From Pyronema omphalodes (taxonomy: Eukaryota; Ascomycota; Pezizomycetes; Pezizales; Pyronemataceae): a DNA stretch of 64,000 nt. The translations under genes and the position numbers were made by a program. Position 1 is the stretch's first letter. The number at the start of each line of letters is the position of its first letter. The stretch spans positions 43,684-107,683 of the forward strand of contig JAJJXM010000104.1 of the NCBI GenBank assembly GCA_024516155.1. The letters run 5' to 3'. The notes beneath the pieces were generated by a model. It searched no databases. It was given only the letters and a program-made list of their open reading frames with translations, and was not told the DNA's origin. Of the stretch, positions 19,401-30,745 are shown piece after piece.

Positions 19401-20356
19401 GACCCAGGGAACTTGCGGACGGGTTTCTCACACATGTGGTACGGGCCCACGGACTCCCGAGCAGCATCATCTCGGATCGGGGGTCTCTATTCACCTCTCA
19501 GTTCTGGAAGAGGGTTATGGAGGCAATGGGAACCACGAGGAACCTGAGTACGGCGTTTCACCCAGAGTCCGACGGACAGACAGAGAGGGTCAATGCGATC
19601 CTCGAACAATACCTCAGGGCGTATTGTAACTATCAACAGGACAATTGGAACCAACTCCTTCCTATGGCGGAGTTCTGCTACAACAACTCCCGCTCAGGAA
19701 CGACCAAGGTGTCCCCCTTCTTCGCGAATTACGGATATCATCCCCGTTTTACCCAGCCGCTGGGTGAAGTCGCGGAAGGAAACCCCGAGGTCTCCAGATA
19801 TGTTGGCGCCCTCAACCGACTTCACGAGGATCTGAAGGCAGAGGTCCACTATGCCCAGACTGCTCATGCAGAACAGGCGAACCGGCATCGACACCCGGAT
19901 CCGGTCCTTCGAGTGGGACATCGGGTCTGGCTGAAGAGGAAGAATGTGAAAACCACCCGACCCTCCAACAAGCTCGATTACAAGCTATTGGGGCCCTACA
20001 CTATCTTGTCTAAGGTAGGGTCGCGAGCTTATAAACTGGACCTCCCCCCAAACGCAAGGATCCATCCAGTATTTCACATCTCCCTTCTAGAACCGTCTCA
20101 ACCCACTTCGACCACCATCCCAGGCCATATTCAGCCCCCTCCGCTACCGATTGTCCTCGACGACGAGGAAGAGTGGGAAGTTGAGGAGATAGTGGATTCT
20201 CGACGCCACCGGGGTCAGATACAATATCGAGTTAAGTGGACGGGTTTCCACGACCCCGATACGACCTGGTACCCCGCCGACAATTTCCAAAACTCCCCCG
20301 ACGCCATCACCCAATTCCACCGCAGGTACCCTAATAAACCTGCCCCACAGCTGTAA
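16391..20356 (+). pseudogene. pol: B2 Pol polyprotein with two nonsense codons
   Basis: One continuous reading frame from the slippery site to 20356 except for TGA at 17396-17398 and TAA at 17909-17911. The first replaces an ATA codon of B1 in the linker before RT. The second replaces a CAA codon in RT just before the YLDD block. Protease (DCGATENF), YLDDILIYSDD, RNase H, integrase (HPESDGQTERVNA) and chromodomain are otherwise present. The protease frame is intact here, unlike B1. No full Pol can be made without readthrough. The stop overlaps the ORF3 ATG in TAATG. Confidence 0.9.
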
Positions 20357-21423
20357 TGGACGATAGAACGAACTCCGAGGACCCCCCGTCCTCTTTGGGC
20401 TGGTACCGAACCCCTACTCCCCCGGCAGAAAAGAAATCCCCCCACCCCACGATCCCGCACGCAGAACTACACTGGTCGTTCTGCAACAACGACTCCTGCT
20501 CCATTCACCTCCAATCGAAATTAAACAACAATCATTTCCCAGCGGTGGCGCAAGCAATTGCGGCACGCATAAAAAAATCATGTAGCTGCGGGCAGCTACA
20601 TGACCCCGAGTTAGAATGGGTGATCCGACACCGAAGGATGGACCCGCAAAAGGCCTGCAAGGCATGGCAGAAAGGAAAGAGACTCTGCAATGTGTGTAAA
20701 TTCCTGGTCAACAAAGACGGACACGACCAGAGATGCGGTATCAGAGGATGGAAACCCCCCACGGAAACCCCGGCAACGATACCACCCTGCAAGGACGAGC
20801 CCGGGACAGGAAAGGAACCTCCCGTCCCTACGGAAAATCAGGAAAACGAACCACCCCGTCCCCGCGAACTGGAATCGGAGGACTCCACCCTCCATACGAT
20901 CCGACACCAACTCCCAGTGATTATGATGACGGGACCCTCGGACCACGAGAAGGTGGCGATCAACCTGTCTTTCTATCAGACAGCGGAGCCGGAACAGCAT
21001 CTCCCCACCGTCGACTACCGACCAACCAACGACCTGACATCCGCCCCTTGTTCGGATCCCCCGGAGCCCCCCGCCTCAGGGCACCAACAAGATCAAATAC
21101 CCCCGTTCTCCTCAGGGCACCAACAAGAACAAATAACGGCGCCCCCCTTAGGACACCAACAAGAGCAAATACCGCCTTATGTCCTCGAGGACATCACCCA
21201 GGACGTCGTACGTCGCCGACGTCGGGGAAGGCAGTATCGGGGACGGTCCCCCATCCGGAGGCCCGCGTTGAGGACTGCCTGCGGCCTCGCCGGAGTCTCG
21301 GCCTGGAGGGGGGGGCTTATGTCACAACGCTCCCGTGACATGCTCCTGGCCTCCGCCGTCACCACCGCAGGGCTATGGGTGATCGTCATCACCCTAGCAA
21401 CCTGTTACGCTGTCATGAAGTGA
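20356..21423 (+). CDS. B2 ORF3: Cys/His-rich protein with transmembrane tail
   Basis: 355 aa, apparently identical to B1 ORF3 and starting at the same TAATG overlap. It stays open although pol of this copy has two stops. The N-terminal Cys/His array, GHQQ repeats, Arg-rich patch and C-terminal hydrophobic helix are all retained. The last 104 bp are the start of the 3' LTR (21320-21423). Function is unknown; a role at a membrane or in RNA or particle handling can only be guessed. Confidence 0.8.
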   Translation: MDDRTNSEDPPSSLGWYRTPTPPAEKKSPHPTIPHAELHWSFCNNDSCSIHLQSKLNNNHFPAVAQAIAARIKKSCSCGQLHDPELEWVIRHRRMDPQKACKAWQKGKRLCNVCKFLVNKDGHDQRCGIRGWKPPTETPATIPPCKDEPGTGKEPPVPTENQENEPPRPRELESEDSTLHTIRHQLPVIMMTGPSDHEKVAINLSFYQTAEPEQHLPTVDYRPTNDLTSAPCSDPPEPPASGHQQDQIPPFSSGHQQEQITAPPLGHQQEQIPPYVLEDITQDVVRRRRRGRQYRGRSPIRRPALRTACGLAGVSAWRGGLMSQRSRDMLLASAVTTAGLWVIVITLATCYAVMK

Positions 21424-22048
21424 AGGGATAGGGTTAGGGCAAGGGGCTGGGCCCCTTGCCGAGGATTTTCATATGTTCGGAGTTATTTCTTATTTGGATT
21501 TCTTTTAGGTATTACGGCGGCTAGGAAATTGTTGGAATCTTTTACTTCTCTGTTTCGGTATGTACTCTTTCTTTGCTATTTGGAATCACGGCGGTTAGCC
21601 GGTAGTTATCTCTTTTGGTATGTACTCTTTCCTTGTTATTATTATTTGGAATTATGGCGGTTAGTTATCTTGCTTTCTTATTTGGAATTACGGCGGTTGG
21701 CAAATGTTGGGGAATGTTGGTCATGTATGTAGTATCACGGCGGTTAGCATTGGAAGCATTCTCCGCAGGCGGAGAATGCTGAGTCACGAGTCATGAAGGA
21801 ACAAGTATAAGAGGAGGAAATTTGTATGTAGTTTATTTCTTCACGCAATCAAGTTTCTATTTACCACAATCCTATCTACAAAAGTTCCCTTGTGATTTCC
21901 CACCTCTCCAAACTCACCTGTGATTTCCCAGCCCACAAACCCTTGCCCATTCCCAACTTACCAGCCTTACCTAACCCGCCGCCGCTCTCCTCGCCGCCGA
22001 AACCCCCGCGCTGCCTGTCGTCAGTAACCGTGGATACGGATTCTGATA
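21320..22048 (+). repeat. B2 3' LTR (729 bp)
   Basis: Direct repeat of 14515-15243. It ends CTGATA and is followed by the target duplication TTGCT, after which A2 pol continues. Confidence 0.95.
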
Positions 22049-23256
22049 TTGCTCAAGCCAAAAGGCATAACCGAAAATTCATATAATCCATATCGGCATC
22101 GAAAGGCCGTTTTCCATTCATCTCCTTCTTTTATTCTGATGAGATGATATCCATTCTTGAGGTCCATTTTCGTAAATATTTTTGCTCCTCTAACTCTGTC
22201 TTGTAATTCTGACATGAGTGGGAGTGGGTACCGGTTGGCAATTGTAATTTTGTTGATGCCCCGGTAATCAACACATAACCGTAGACCTCTGCCATGAGGC
22301 TTTGGGACAAAGAGAATAGGAGCTGCTGCTGGTGACTTGGAAGGTCTGATTTTACCAGTACGCAGCATATCCTTTAACCATTCTCTAAGTGTCTCTAGCT
22401 CAACTTCGTTGAGAGCATAGACAGGTCCCCAAGGAGGCTTTTCGCCTTCAACTAGGTCAATCGCATGGTCGTAGGGTTTGTGATCAGGAAGCCTATCTGC
22501 AGCTTCCTTTGTCATAATGTTGATCCAGCCGCGGAATTTCTCTGGGACTTGCTGAAGGGCCTCAGATAATTCCTCTTTGGTGGATACAGATGAGATGTGG
22601 CCTAAGACCAAGGCTTCTGGATGGTCGAGGACATGTTTATCGACCTTGAGTGAGAAGGCACTGGCTTGTGCCTTTGTACATTTTTCTTTGCAACGTGAGG
22701 ATGTAAAGGAGATTTTGTCTTGATCTCCCCAGAGGTTGCAGGGCTGATGTAGTGCTATCCACCAATAAGGCAGGATAGCATCGCAGTCACTATCTAGTGG
22801 AGCGACTTCGAAAGATTCTGCAGCAAAGTGTTTCTTATGCTGCAATATCAAGGGAACCGTAAAGACTTCACCTGCTCCAGCAACTATCTCATTGTTAAAG
22901 TTGCGGATTTGTAAAGGGGTGTCTCTCTTGACGGTTGGGATTTTGTATTTTTGGACAAAGGCTTTGTCCAGGAGGGCAGCAGTAGATCCTGTATCAAGAA
23001 GGACTCTAACTGTGCGTTGTTGATTCTTGGACCAGTTGAGAACCATGTTGATAATTGGTCTCCGTCCATGGTGAGGAGGTGTGGGAGCTGATTCCTGGGT
23101 AACTGGAATAGCTGCTCCATTGTCTTTTCGTCGACTCTTAGTCCTGGTCGACAGGAGGCTGTCCATTGATTTCCTTTTTATTCCTGCGCATTTCCCTATT
23201 ACTGCGTCTTCATATCCATCCTCCTCGGGTGACGCTTCCCTAGAGGACTCTAAAAA
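22049..23256 (-). CDS. pol: A2 Pol, N-terminal part (protease and start of RT)
   Basis: Minus-strand frame in the -1 phase relative to A2 gag. It holds the aspartic protease with [12 protein letters not shown] and then the RT fingers and palm ([35 protein letters not shown]). It breaks at MPFGLSN where B2 is inserted and continues at 14514. No start codon is needed because it would be translated as Gag-Pol; the first Met of the frame is at 23166. Apart from the insertion the frame is open. Confidence 0.88.
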
Positions 23257-25420
23257 TCCGAATCAATGACTTCCTCATCCTCCATTTCCCAAATCCTTGG
23301 TTGCGCATCAGACATATGAGTGTCTTCCTCATCTTGCCTTACTGCAGCAGTCTTCGCCTTCTTGGCTTCCTTGGGCTTTTCTTGCTCATGTCCTTCTTCA
23401 TGATCTTCATCATCCCGCTTCCTCTTTCCTGAAGAAGCTACCTTTCCATCCTTTGCCAGGTCAGTTCCCCCAACTGTCTTCTTTGCATAGCAGTCGTACA
23501 TTCTATGACCAGCACGACCACATCGCCAACATTCAGCCTTATCTTTCTTGTGTTTGTCGATTTCGGCTTGGGGTACTCCTTGCAAAGCCTCCCTTCCTGA
23601 GGCATAAACCGCCGGTTTATCTGACTTCCTGTCCTTTTTCCCAGCAAATTCCTTCTTAGATCCCTTATCCTTAACCTTTCGGTCCTTCTGCTGCACCTCA
23701 CGTGGGCGAGCAGCTTCCCTTTCTTTCCCTTTATCCTTGCGTTCCCCACGCACTTCTAAGGTCTTTTTCTTCGTATACCCCAATTCTTCATTCAAGCCTT
23801 CCACAACATGTGCAGCTTCTTTGACTGCATGAATCAGGGCAACATCATCATTGGGAACCTCTCCACACCGTTGGTAAACCATCTTCTTGATAGCTGGTGT
23901 CATAGCCTCCCATATCACATTCCTAAACATAGGGCCCAGTGCTCCAACACGCACATTCAGATCCTCCAACTTAGTGATATAATCATCGATATCACCATCG
24001 TACTGTAGTTCTGTGATGCGTTTAACGTCCTTCTGAGCCTCCCTCTTATCCTCGAACCTTGTCTCAAATGCACTGGAAAATGCAGCCCAAGTATCCTTCA
24101 ATTTCTGTTTCTGAATAGACTTCCTGCGCTCCTGGTGCCATGCTAAAGCCTTGTGGGTGAATAGACTACCAACCCACTTAACCTGCGCATCTTCATCAGG
24201 CCAGGATGTGGCATAGGTTTCCACGTAATCCTGTACTGACATCCACCAGGCTCTAAGCAGAGTCTTGTCCTTTCCTGAGAAAAATTGAGGTGCCTTGAGT
24301 TCTGGCATCTTGGGTCTCTTTGGTGCATCTCTGGGTCCTTGGATCTTGTCGATAATGGAAGTGAGGAATCTTGTTGCATCCTCCTCAGCTTCTCTTTCTT
24401 CTCTAGTCTTTTGGCGAGGGGGCCTTTCTGGCTGTCTGGGTCTTCCCTGACCATCATCGGAGGGCTCAGGAGGGGGAATGGTAACCCTTCTTCTTGGAGG
24501 GCCATTGCCTCGTCCTCCATTTCCTCCTGCTGCTGGAGGGGGTGTGTCGTTTCTAGAGGGTGGTAGATTTGTGTCTACTGCCACCTGAAAAATGCTTGGG
24601 GAGACAGTTCTGCGTTGGGGTTCGTCCTGTACCGCATCCGCAAGTGACTGTGCATCGATAGGTATGTTGTTGGCTGTCATGTCCATGACCCTTTGAATGA
24701 CCTTATCGATAATCTCCTTCTTTTCTTTTCCCTTTCTGTCTCATACTCCAAAAGCCTTCGTTGCTGTTCTTGCTCATTGTGGGCTAAAAGACGGATTTGC
24801 TCGTCCCTTTGTTGGTCAGCCTGGTTCTTTGTGGCTGCCCAGCCTTCAACACCGAAGTTCCATCCTTGTTGATGGTTTGAGAATCCTTGGAGGTAATCAT
24901 TGATGATCTGTACACCAATGTTGAGTTGTTGAACAGCCTGGTGGTTGGCTGTTTGCTTTTCTTGAGCGTCCGTGGCTAGTTCACCGAGGGCGTTCCAAAC
25001 CTGAGAACTGAATTCATTGCTTGACTGGATGAGTCTAACAATGGCTGTTTGGTTGAGTTCTCTGTCGATGTCGCCTTGTCGAATAACAACATCGTAGGCA
25101 TTTTGCATAATGCCTGACATTTCTTGGTACAGATTCTTGACGTTTTGCATATCGGTCTGTACAGAGACTCCTTCTTTCTTCAGGGCTTCAATCAATGCCT
25201 GCACATCTTGTTCAGTTGTCTCCATCCTGTCCACCATCTTGACGAACCATTCTGGAAGCTGGTCCCTGCTGACAGTGGTTCCCTGGCGAACTACAGCTTT
25301 ACCAGCTGCAGAGAGTTGGTCCCATGATTGAGGGCGATGGACTTCCACCATATCTCCCATGGAAACATCGTCATCGTGACGGGCTGCCGGGGATGCAGTG
25401 ATTCTGCGGTAGGAGGACAT
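23250..25420 (-). pseudogene. gag: A2 Gag with a frameshift
   Basis: Gag of the beta subtype, starting MSSYRRITASPAARHD at 25420 and nearly identical to A4 Gag (723 aa). Near 24720 one base is missing relative to A4, in a Lys/Glu stretch. The frame is thus split into an N-terminal 247 aa part and a C-terminal 478 aa part. The latter carries the capsid block (RAWWMSVQDYVETYATSW), the basic region and the CWRCGRAGHRMYDC knuckle. The stop is at 23250-23252 after IDSDF. The leader 25421-25529 holds the primer-binding region. Confidence 0.88.
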
Positions 25421-25529
25421 TGCTGAGTAGTAGGTGCTTTGTGAAATTGATCTTGCTTGCCCTAGAAGAGGGTCTTTTCGTTATCGTATCGATTAATAAA
25501 CTTGGTAGCTTGTAGCCTTAAGTTTATAG

Positions 25530-26940
25530 TGTGAACCTGGGCACAGCTTCGACTATGCAGAGGCTTATCCGATTGTATCTCTAGTGCTTTCGTTCTCAGT
25601 GTTGACAGACACTTCGTTTCCAAGAACTGACAGACACTTCGTTCCCAAGAACTAATAGAGCTTATCCAAAGATAAAGCTAGGAAGAGAATTAATCGATCA
25701 CAGGCGGAATAAACTTAAGGGTTGTCTTCGGAGGTATTCGTTGGTGATAATAGGTATCGTCGCGTAGAGGATCAAATGGTTGATGATGGAGGAGAGAGAG
25801 GGAAGACAAAGGCTCTTTTATAGACTTTCGTCTACAAGTTCGCCCAGACTTCCTAGGGAACCAATTTCCAAACTGAGCCTAGGAGATAAGACAAGAGTCA
25901 TTTCTGAGACGCATCTGCTGATAGATTGCATCATACGAAGTGCGTAATCATATTGATTACTTGCTTGCATGATGCTTGCTATCGTCAGACTAATCCTTGA
26001 CATTCCTCTCTGTACTACCACACCTTCCAATCAGGTGTCAGGGTTATGAGTCATATGGGAGGGCAACTCCGCTTGACTGCATAATGCATGAACTCCTCTG
26101 ACAAATAACATGTGAGTCATTTATCTTGTGAGTCGTGCTATCATAGATCTCCCTAGAGAATCTCGATTGCGAATGGAGGAATCTGACATCATAAGGCATC
26201 CATGCCTTACCGGAGTGGATTACTCCGACACATTCCTGTGTGATGTCATTATGGCTCCACCTGCGCGCACTTGCGCGCAGCCACACCCTGGTGTGGATGC
26301 AAACGCCGAGCTGTTCCTTGGTTGGTAGTCAAAAGCCTAAGGGCGCGTCATATCGGTTCCACCAAACAGTTTCCTTGAGAGGGTTGCACGCTTATGGACG
26401 TCGTCTCATGCCTTAGCAATCTTGACCCTTGTCCATAGCCCCACTCCTGTTTGCCGACTAGACTCTGCCTTGTCTTCCTGGCTGACCATTCACCCAACTA
26501 AGTAACACCGGATGATTTCGTCGCACCGCTCTGCACATCCTTGGAACTCTCTTCCGATGCAGACCCCTTTGTAGCCGTGAACTTCCGAACATTCCTCAAG
26601 TATAAGGAGGTGTCCTTTCGTCTTGGTCTTCGTTCTCCATCAGCGTCGTTCGTAGTTGCTCAAGGGTAAGTCGACACCCATGAGGTAAGTGTTCCCCAAT
26701 CTCTTCTCTTCTGAATCCTCCCAAACTGACATTGAATAATAGTTGCGACGCCTCGGGCCGGGATCCTCGTGAGGTCCTATTGGAAAGTCACGAATCACGT
26801 GACGTGGCTTTGTCGGAGCTCCTCTGGGGGTTCCGGCCCGGGATACTAATCTGACTATTCATTCTCTGTTGAGTTTGCCATATTCTCCATTGCGTTATAT
26901 ATGATACCAATTCTATCCTCACACATTTTAGGGTGTGACA
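25530..26940 (-). repeat. A2 5' LTR (beta type, 1411 bp)
   Basis: Read on the minus strand it runs from TGTCACACCC (26940) to GGTTCACA (25530). It contains the duplicated GAACGAAGTGTCTGTC block (25590-25660), the TATAAAA promoter and the paired hairpins common to family A. It abuts A3 sequence at 26941 with no intact partner LTR in the window. Confidence 0.92.
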
Positions 26941-26974
26941 GTATTGAAAGCCTCAATACCCAGGTTCACACTTA

Positions 26975-29190
26975 TATGGGAACCCCCAAAGTCCTTGAAG
27001 GAAGTACAAGGCTTTCTTGGATTCGCTAACTTCTATCGGAGATTCATTAAGGACTTCTCAAGAATATGTCGTCCTCTTACAGAATCTACGAAAGGCGATC
27101 CGAAGAAATGGGAATGGACTGTTGCTATGGAATTAGCATTTGACGAACTGAAGAATCGATTTACAACAGCACCAATCTTGCGTCATTTTGATCCAAGAAA
27201 GGTTTGTATAGTTGAGACTGATGCTTCGGATTTTGCTTTAGGCGCAGTTCTGTCCCAGAAAGGGGATGATGGAAAGTTGCATCCAATTGCGTTCCATTCA
27301 AGGAAATTCACTCCTGCTGAGATAAATTATGAGATTCACGACAAGGAGCTATTAGCTATTGTGGACTCATTCAAAGTATGGAGAAGATATCTTGAAGGAG
27401 CAATGTTTACTGTGGAAGTTTACAGCGACCACCAAAACCTGGAGTACTTCACTACAACAAAAGTACTCAATCGACGTCAAGCTAGATGGGCTCAAGAGCT
27501 TGCTGGCGTTGACTTCAAAATTTGTTACAGACCTGGGGTAAAGAATGGGAAACCTGATGCTTTATCTAGGCGTCCGGAGTTCCGCCCTGAAAAGGGCGGA
27601 GGTGAAGATCAGCCGATTACGACGATCCTGCATCAAAGTCATTTTGCATCGATTTCGTCAATCAGCACTGCTGGAGAAGGAACATCTTGTATCATTTCTT
27701 CAGCACGTCTTTCCTGTATTCCCTTGGTTAAATGGTCTGCAGAATTTTTGAAGATGGTCAAGGAAGCTGGAAAATTGGATCAGATTTACGTGGAGGCAAC
27801 AAAGAAAATCAAAGAACCACTGACGATAGAAGATGGCATTCTCTATCGAAAAGAAAAACTATGGGTACCAAAGGACTTGGTAAATACAGTTCTTGAATCC
27901 GAACATGACTCTAAAATTGCAGGTCACTTCGGACAAGATAAAACTATTGAACTAATTCGAAGGAACTTCTGGTGGCCGAACATGGAAGAAGGAATAATAA
28001 ACTATGTTAAGAGTTGTATGGAATGTCAACAAGACAAAAAGGCACGGCACCTGAAGTATGGATTACTTCAACCTTTGGAATTACCTTATGCCCCATGGCA
28101 ATCAATCGCCATGGACTTTATTACGGACCTACCGGAATCAAATGGATGTGATCAACTCTGGGTAGTAGTTGATCGATTTTCGAAAATGGCCCACTTCATA
28201 CCATTGCAAAAAGACGGCAAGACAACTGCAGACCTTGTCAGAATCTTTGCTAAGGAAATTTGGAAATTACATGGGCTGCCTACAGACATCATTTCGGATA
28301 GGGACTCCAGGTTCACGAGTACGACCTGGAAAGCATTTCTTGGGACACTAGCCATCAAGCCTAGAATGTCCACAGCGTTCCACCCTCAAACCGACGGACA
28401 GACGGAACGACTCAACCAGACAATCGAAGCTTACCTCCGCTCTTTTGTCAATCATGAGATGGACGATTGGGTTGACTTGTTGCCAATGGCAGAGTTTGCC
28501 TACAATAACTCAGTAACCACCGCTACAGGACTCTCACCTTTCTATGCGAATTACGGTTACAACCCCATTGCCAGCAACCCCACTGCAACTGCTGTGCGAA
28601 ATCCAGCCAGCAAAGCATACGCCCACTGGATGCATACTGTGCACGAAGGAGCAAAGATATCCTTACAGAAAGCACAAGAAAGAATGAAAAAGTATGCAGA
28701 CCTACAACGAAAGGAGGCACCTACTTACCAAGTTGGAGACCTGGTTATGCTCGATGGACAACACATAAAAACAAGACGCCCATCACATAAATTGGATCAC
28801 AAACTTCATGGTCCATTTCAAATCGAAAAAGTCATATCCCCTACAGCATTACGTCTCACATTACCACGAAAATGGAAGATTCATAATGTCTTTCATATTT
28901 CCCTACTTGAGCCTTTCCACACCGGTACAAGAGCTCCACCAGACCCAAATGAAATTTTTAGGGAAGCAGACGATGTGGAGGGAAGCGAGGAGTACGACAT
29001 TGATGAAATCATGAGCAGTTATAAATCAGGAAACAGAGTACTTTACCTCGTTAAATGGCTTGGGTGGCCCAACAAGAAAGATTGGACGGCGGAACCCTTC
29101 GACAACTTTTCAGTAGGAGGTCAGGAAAAGCTAAGAGAATTCCATCTCAAGCATCCTGATGCTCCGAGGGACTACCGACTCAAGGATTAA
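26975..29190 (+). CDS. pol: A3 Pol, C-terminal part (RT connection, RNase H, integrase, chromodomain)
   Basis: Open frame of about 740 codons beginning at WEPPKSLKEVQGFLGF, downstream of the RT active site. RNase H (VETDASDFALGAVLSQ) is complete. So is the integrase zinc finger (HDSKIAGHFGQ, SCMECQQDK) with the DDE core (AMDFITDLPE, ISDRDSRFTS, TDGQTERLNQ). A chromodomain follows (YDIDEIMSSYKSGNRVLYLVKW). It has no Gag, protease or RT catalytic motif and no native start. It could at most make an integrase-like remnant. The deletion joins LTR-end and pol sequence directly, with no target duplication visible. Confidence 0.85.
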
Positions 29191-29360
29191 GGCTTAATGT
29201 GTCTCCCACGAGGTTTTCATTAGGTCGAGCTGGTAGTAGGATGTAGGGGCTGGAGGACTACATCTATAATTGATCACTTAATCACTTGGCTGCGGCGAGG
29301 TGCGATCACAGAATGATGAACTACGAGCTTCGGGACGAAGCTTGAACAGGGGGGAGGTGG

Positions 29361-30745
29361 TGTCACACCCTATAATGTGTGAGAATAGAATAGGTATCAT
29401 ATATAACGCTATGGAGAATATGGCAAACTCGACAGGAGAATGAATAATTAGGTTAGTGTCCGGGGCCGGAACCCCCAGAGGAGCTCCGGCTAGCCACGTC
29501 ATGTGATTCGTGACTTTCCGATAGGACCTCACGAGGATCCCGGCCCGAGGCGTCGGAACTATTATTCACTGTCAGTTTGGGAGGATTCAGGACGGAGAAG
29601 GGGAAAGGAACACTTACCTCAAGGGTGTCGACTTACCCTTGAGACAACTACAAACGATGCTGATGGAGAAAGAAGAAGACGACGAAAGGTCACCCCCTTA
29701 TACCTGAGGAGAGTTCGGCAATACACGGCTACGATAGGGGCTGCATAGGAACAAAGGATTCCAGGAAGATGCAGATGCGGCGCAGGAGTTTCATACGGTG
29801 TTACTAGTTGGGTGAACAGCGGGGCGAGAGATAAGGCAGAGTCTAGTCAGCGAACAGGAGTGGACTGCAGGACAAGGGTCAACAGTGCATCAGCATGAGA
29901 CGACGTCCAGCAGGGAACCCCACTCAGGGAACCTGTTTGATGAAACTGATATGACGCGTCCTTGGGCCTAGAACTGCCAACTTGGAAACAATACGGCGGT
30001 TGCATCCACACCAAGGTGTGGCTGCGCGCAAGTGCGCGCAGGAGGGACACATATGACATCACACAGGAATGTGACAGGGCAGTGCGCTCCGGTAGGGCAT
30101 GGTATGCCTTATGATGTCAGCGACCTCTACTTGCAATCGAGATTCTCTAGGGAGATCTATGATGGCGCGACTCATACGATAAATGACTCATGCGTCATTA
30201 TCACAAGAGTTCATGCATGATGCAGTCAGACGGAGTTGCCCTCCCGTGTGACTGATAACCCCAGCACCTCATTGGAAGGTGTGGTAGTACGGTGAGCTAT
30301 TTCAAGGATTAATCTGACCAGGGCGAGCATTAAGCAAGTGAGCAATTAATTTAATTGCGTGCTTAGCATGATGCAAGCCTCAGCAGATGCGTCACAGCTT
30401 TGACCCATGTCTTATCGCCTAAGCTCAGTTTGGCAGTTGGTTCCCCAAGGAAGGCTGGGCGAACTTGTAGACGAAAGTCTATAAAAGACCCTATGTCTTC
30501 CCTCTGTCTCCTCCATCATCAACCATTGATCCTATACGCGACGATACCACATCTACACCAGCAATTACCTCCAAAGACGACCCTTAAGTTTATTCGGCCT
30601 GTGATCGGTTAATTCTCTTCCTAGCTTATCTTTGGAATGAGTTCTTTTACTTCTTGAGAACGAAGCGTCTGTCTACACCAGGACAGTCTACTTGAGATAC
30701 AACCGGAAAAGCCTCCGCATAGTTAAGACTGTGCCCAGGTTCACA
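29361..30745 (+). repeat. A3 3' LTR (1385 bp)
   Basis: TGTCACACCC to GGTTCACA. The paired hairpin region, TATAAAA near 30480 and the self-complementary CCCTTAAGTTTAT near 30581 are present. It is the most diverged A LTR in the window. The next base starts B3 pol with AGGAT, the likely target duplication. Confidence 0.9.

Larger units (their letters stand above)
14515..22048 (+). mobile_element. B2: complete family-B chromovirus inside A2 pol
   Basis: 7534-bp element with two 729-bp LTRs and gag, pol and ORF3. It is flanked by TTGCT duplications (14510-14514 and 22049-22053). One LTR difference was noticed (14747 versus 21552 region). Its LTRs are exactly 61 bp shorter than those of B1, lacking one unit of the promoter-proximal tandem array. 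pol has two in-frame stops. Confidence 0.95.
11856..26940 (-). mobile_element. A2: family-A beta chromovirus, split by B2
   Basis: Minus-strand element with 5' LTR 26940-25530, gag 25420-23250 (frameshifted) and pol 23256-22049 continuing at 14514-12019. A 3' untranslated stretch, 12018-11856, ends at the polypurine tract. Its own 3' LTR is not seen here and should lie beyond A1, left of the window. B2 (14515-22048) splits the reverse transcriptase, with duplication TTGCT. The stretch 11856-12018 holds no gene. Confidence 0.88.
26941..30745 (+). mobile_element. A3: internally deleted, chimeric family-A element
   Basis: It starts with only the last 30 bp of an A LTR of alpha type (26941-26970), then jumps after about four bases into the middle of the RT coding region. 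gag, protease and the RT active site are gone. The remainder of pol is open and followed by a 3' LTR (29361-30745) whose end differs from the 5' remnant. The 5' LTR remnant was cut by the A2 insertion. The stretch 29191-29360 is 3' untranslated sequence with the polypurine tract. Confidence 0.8.
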
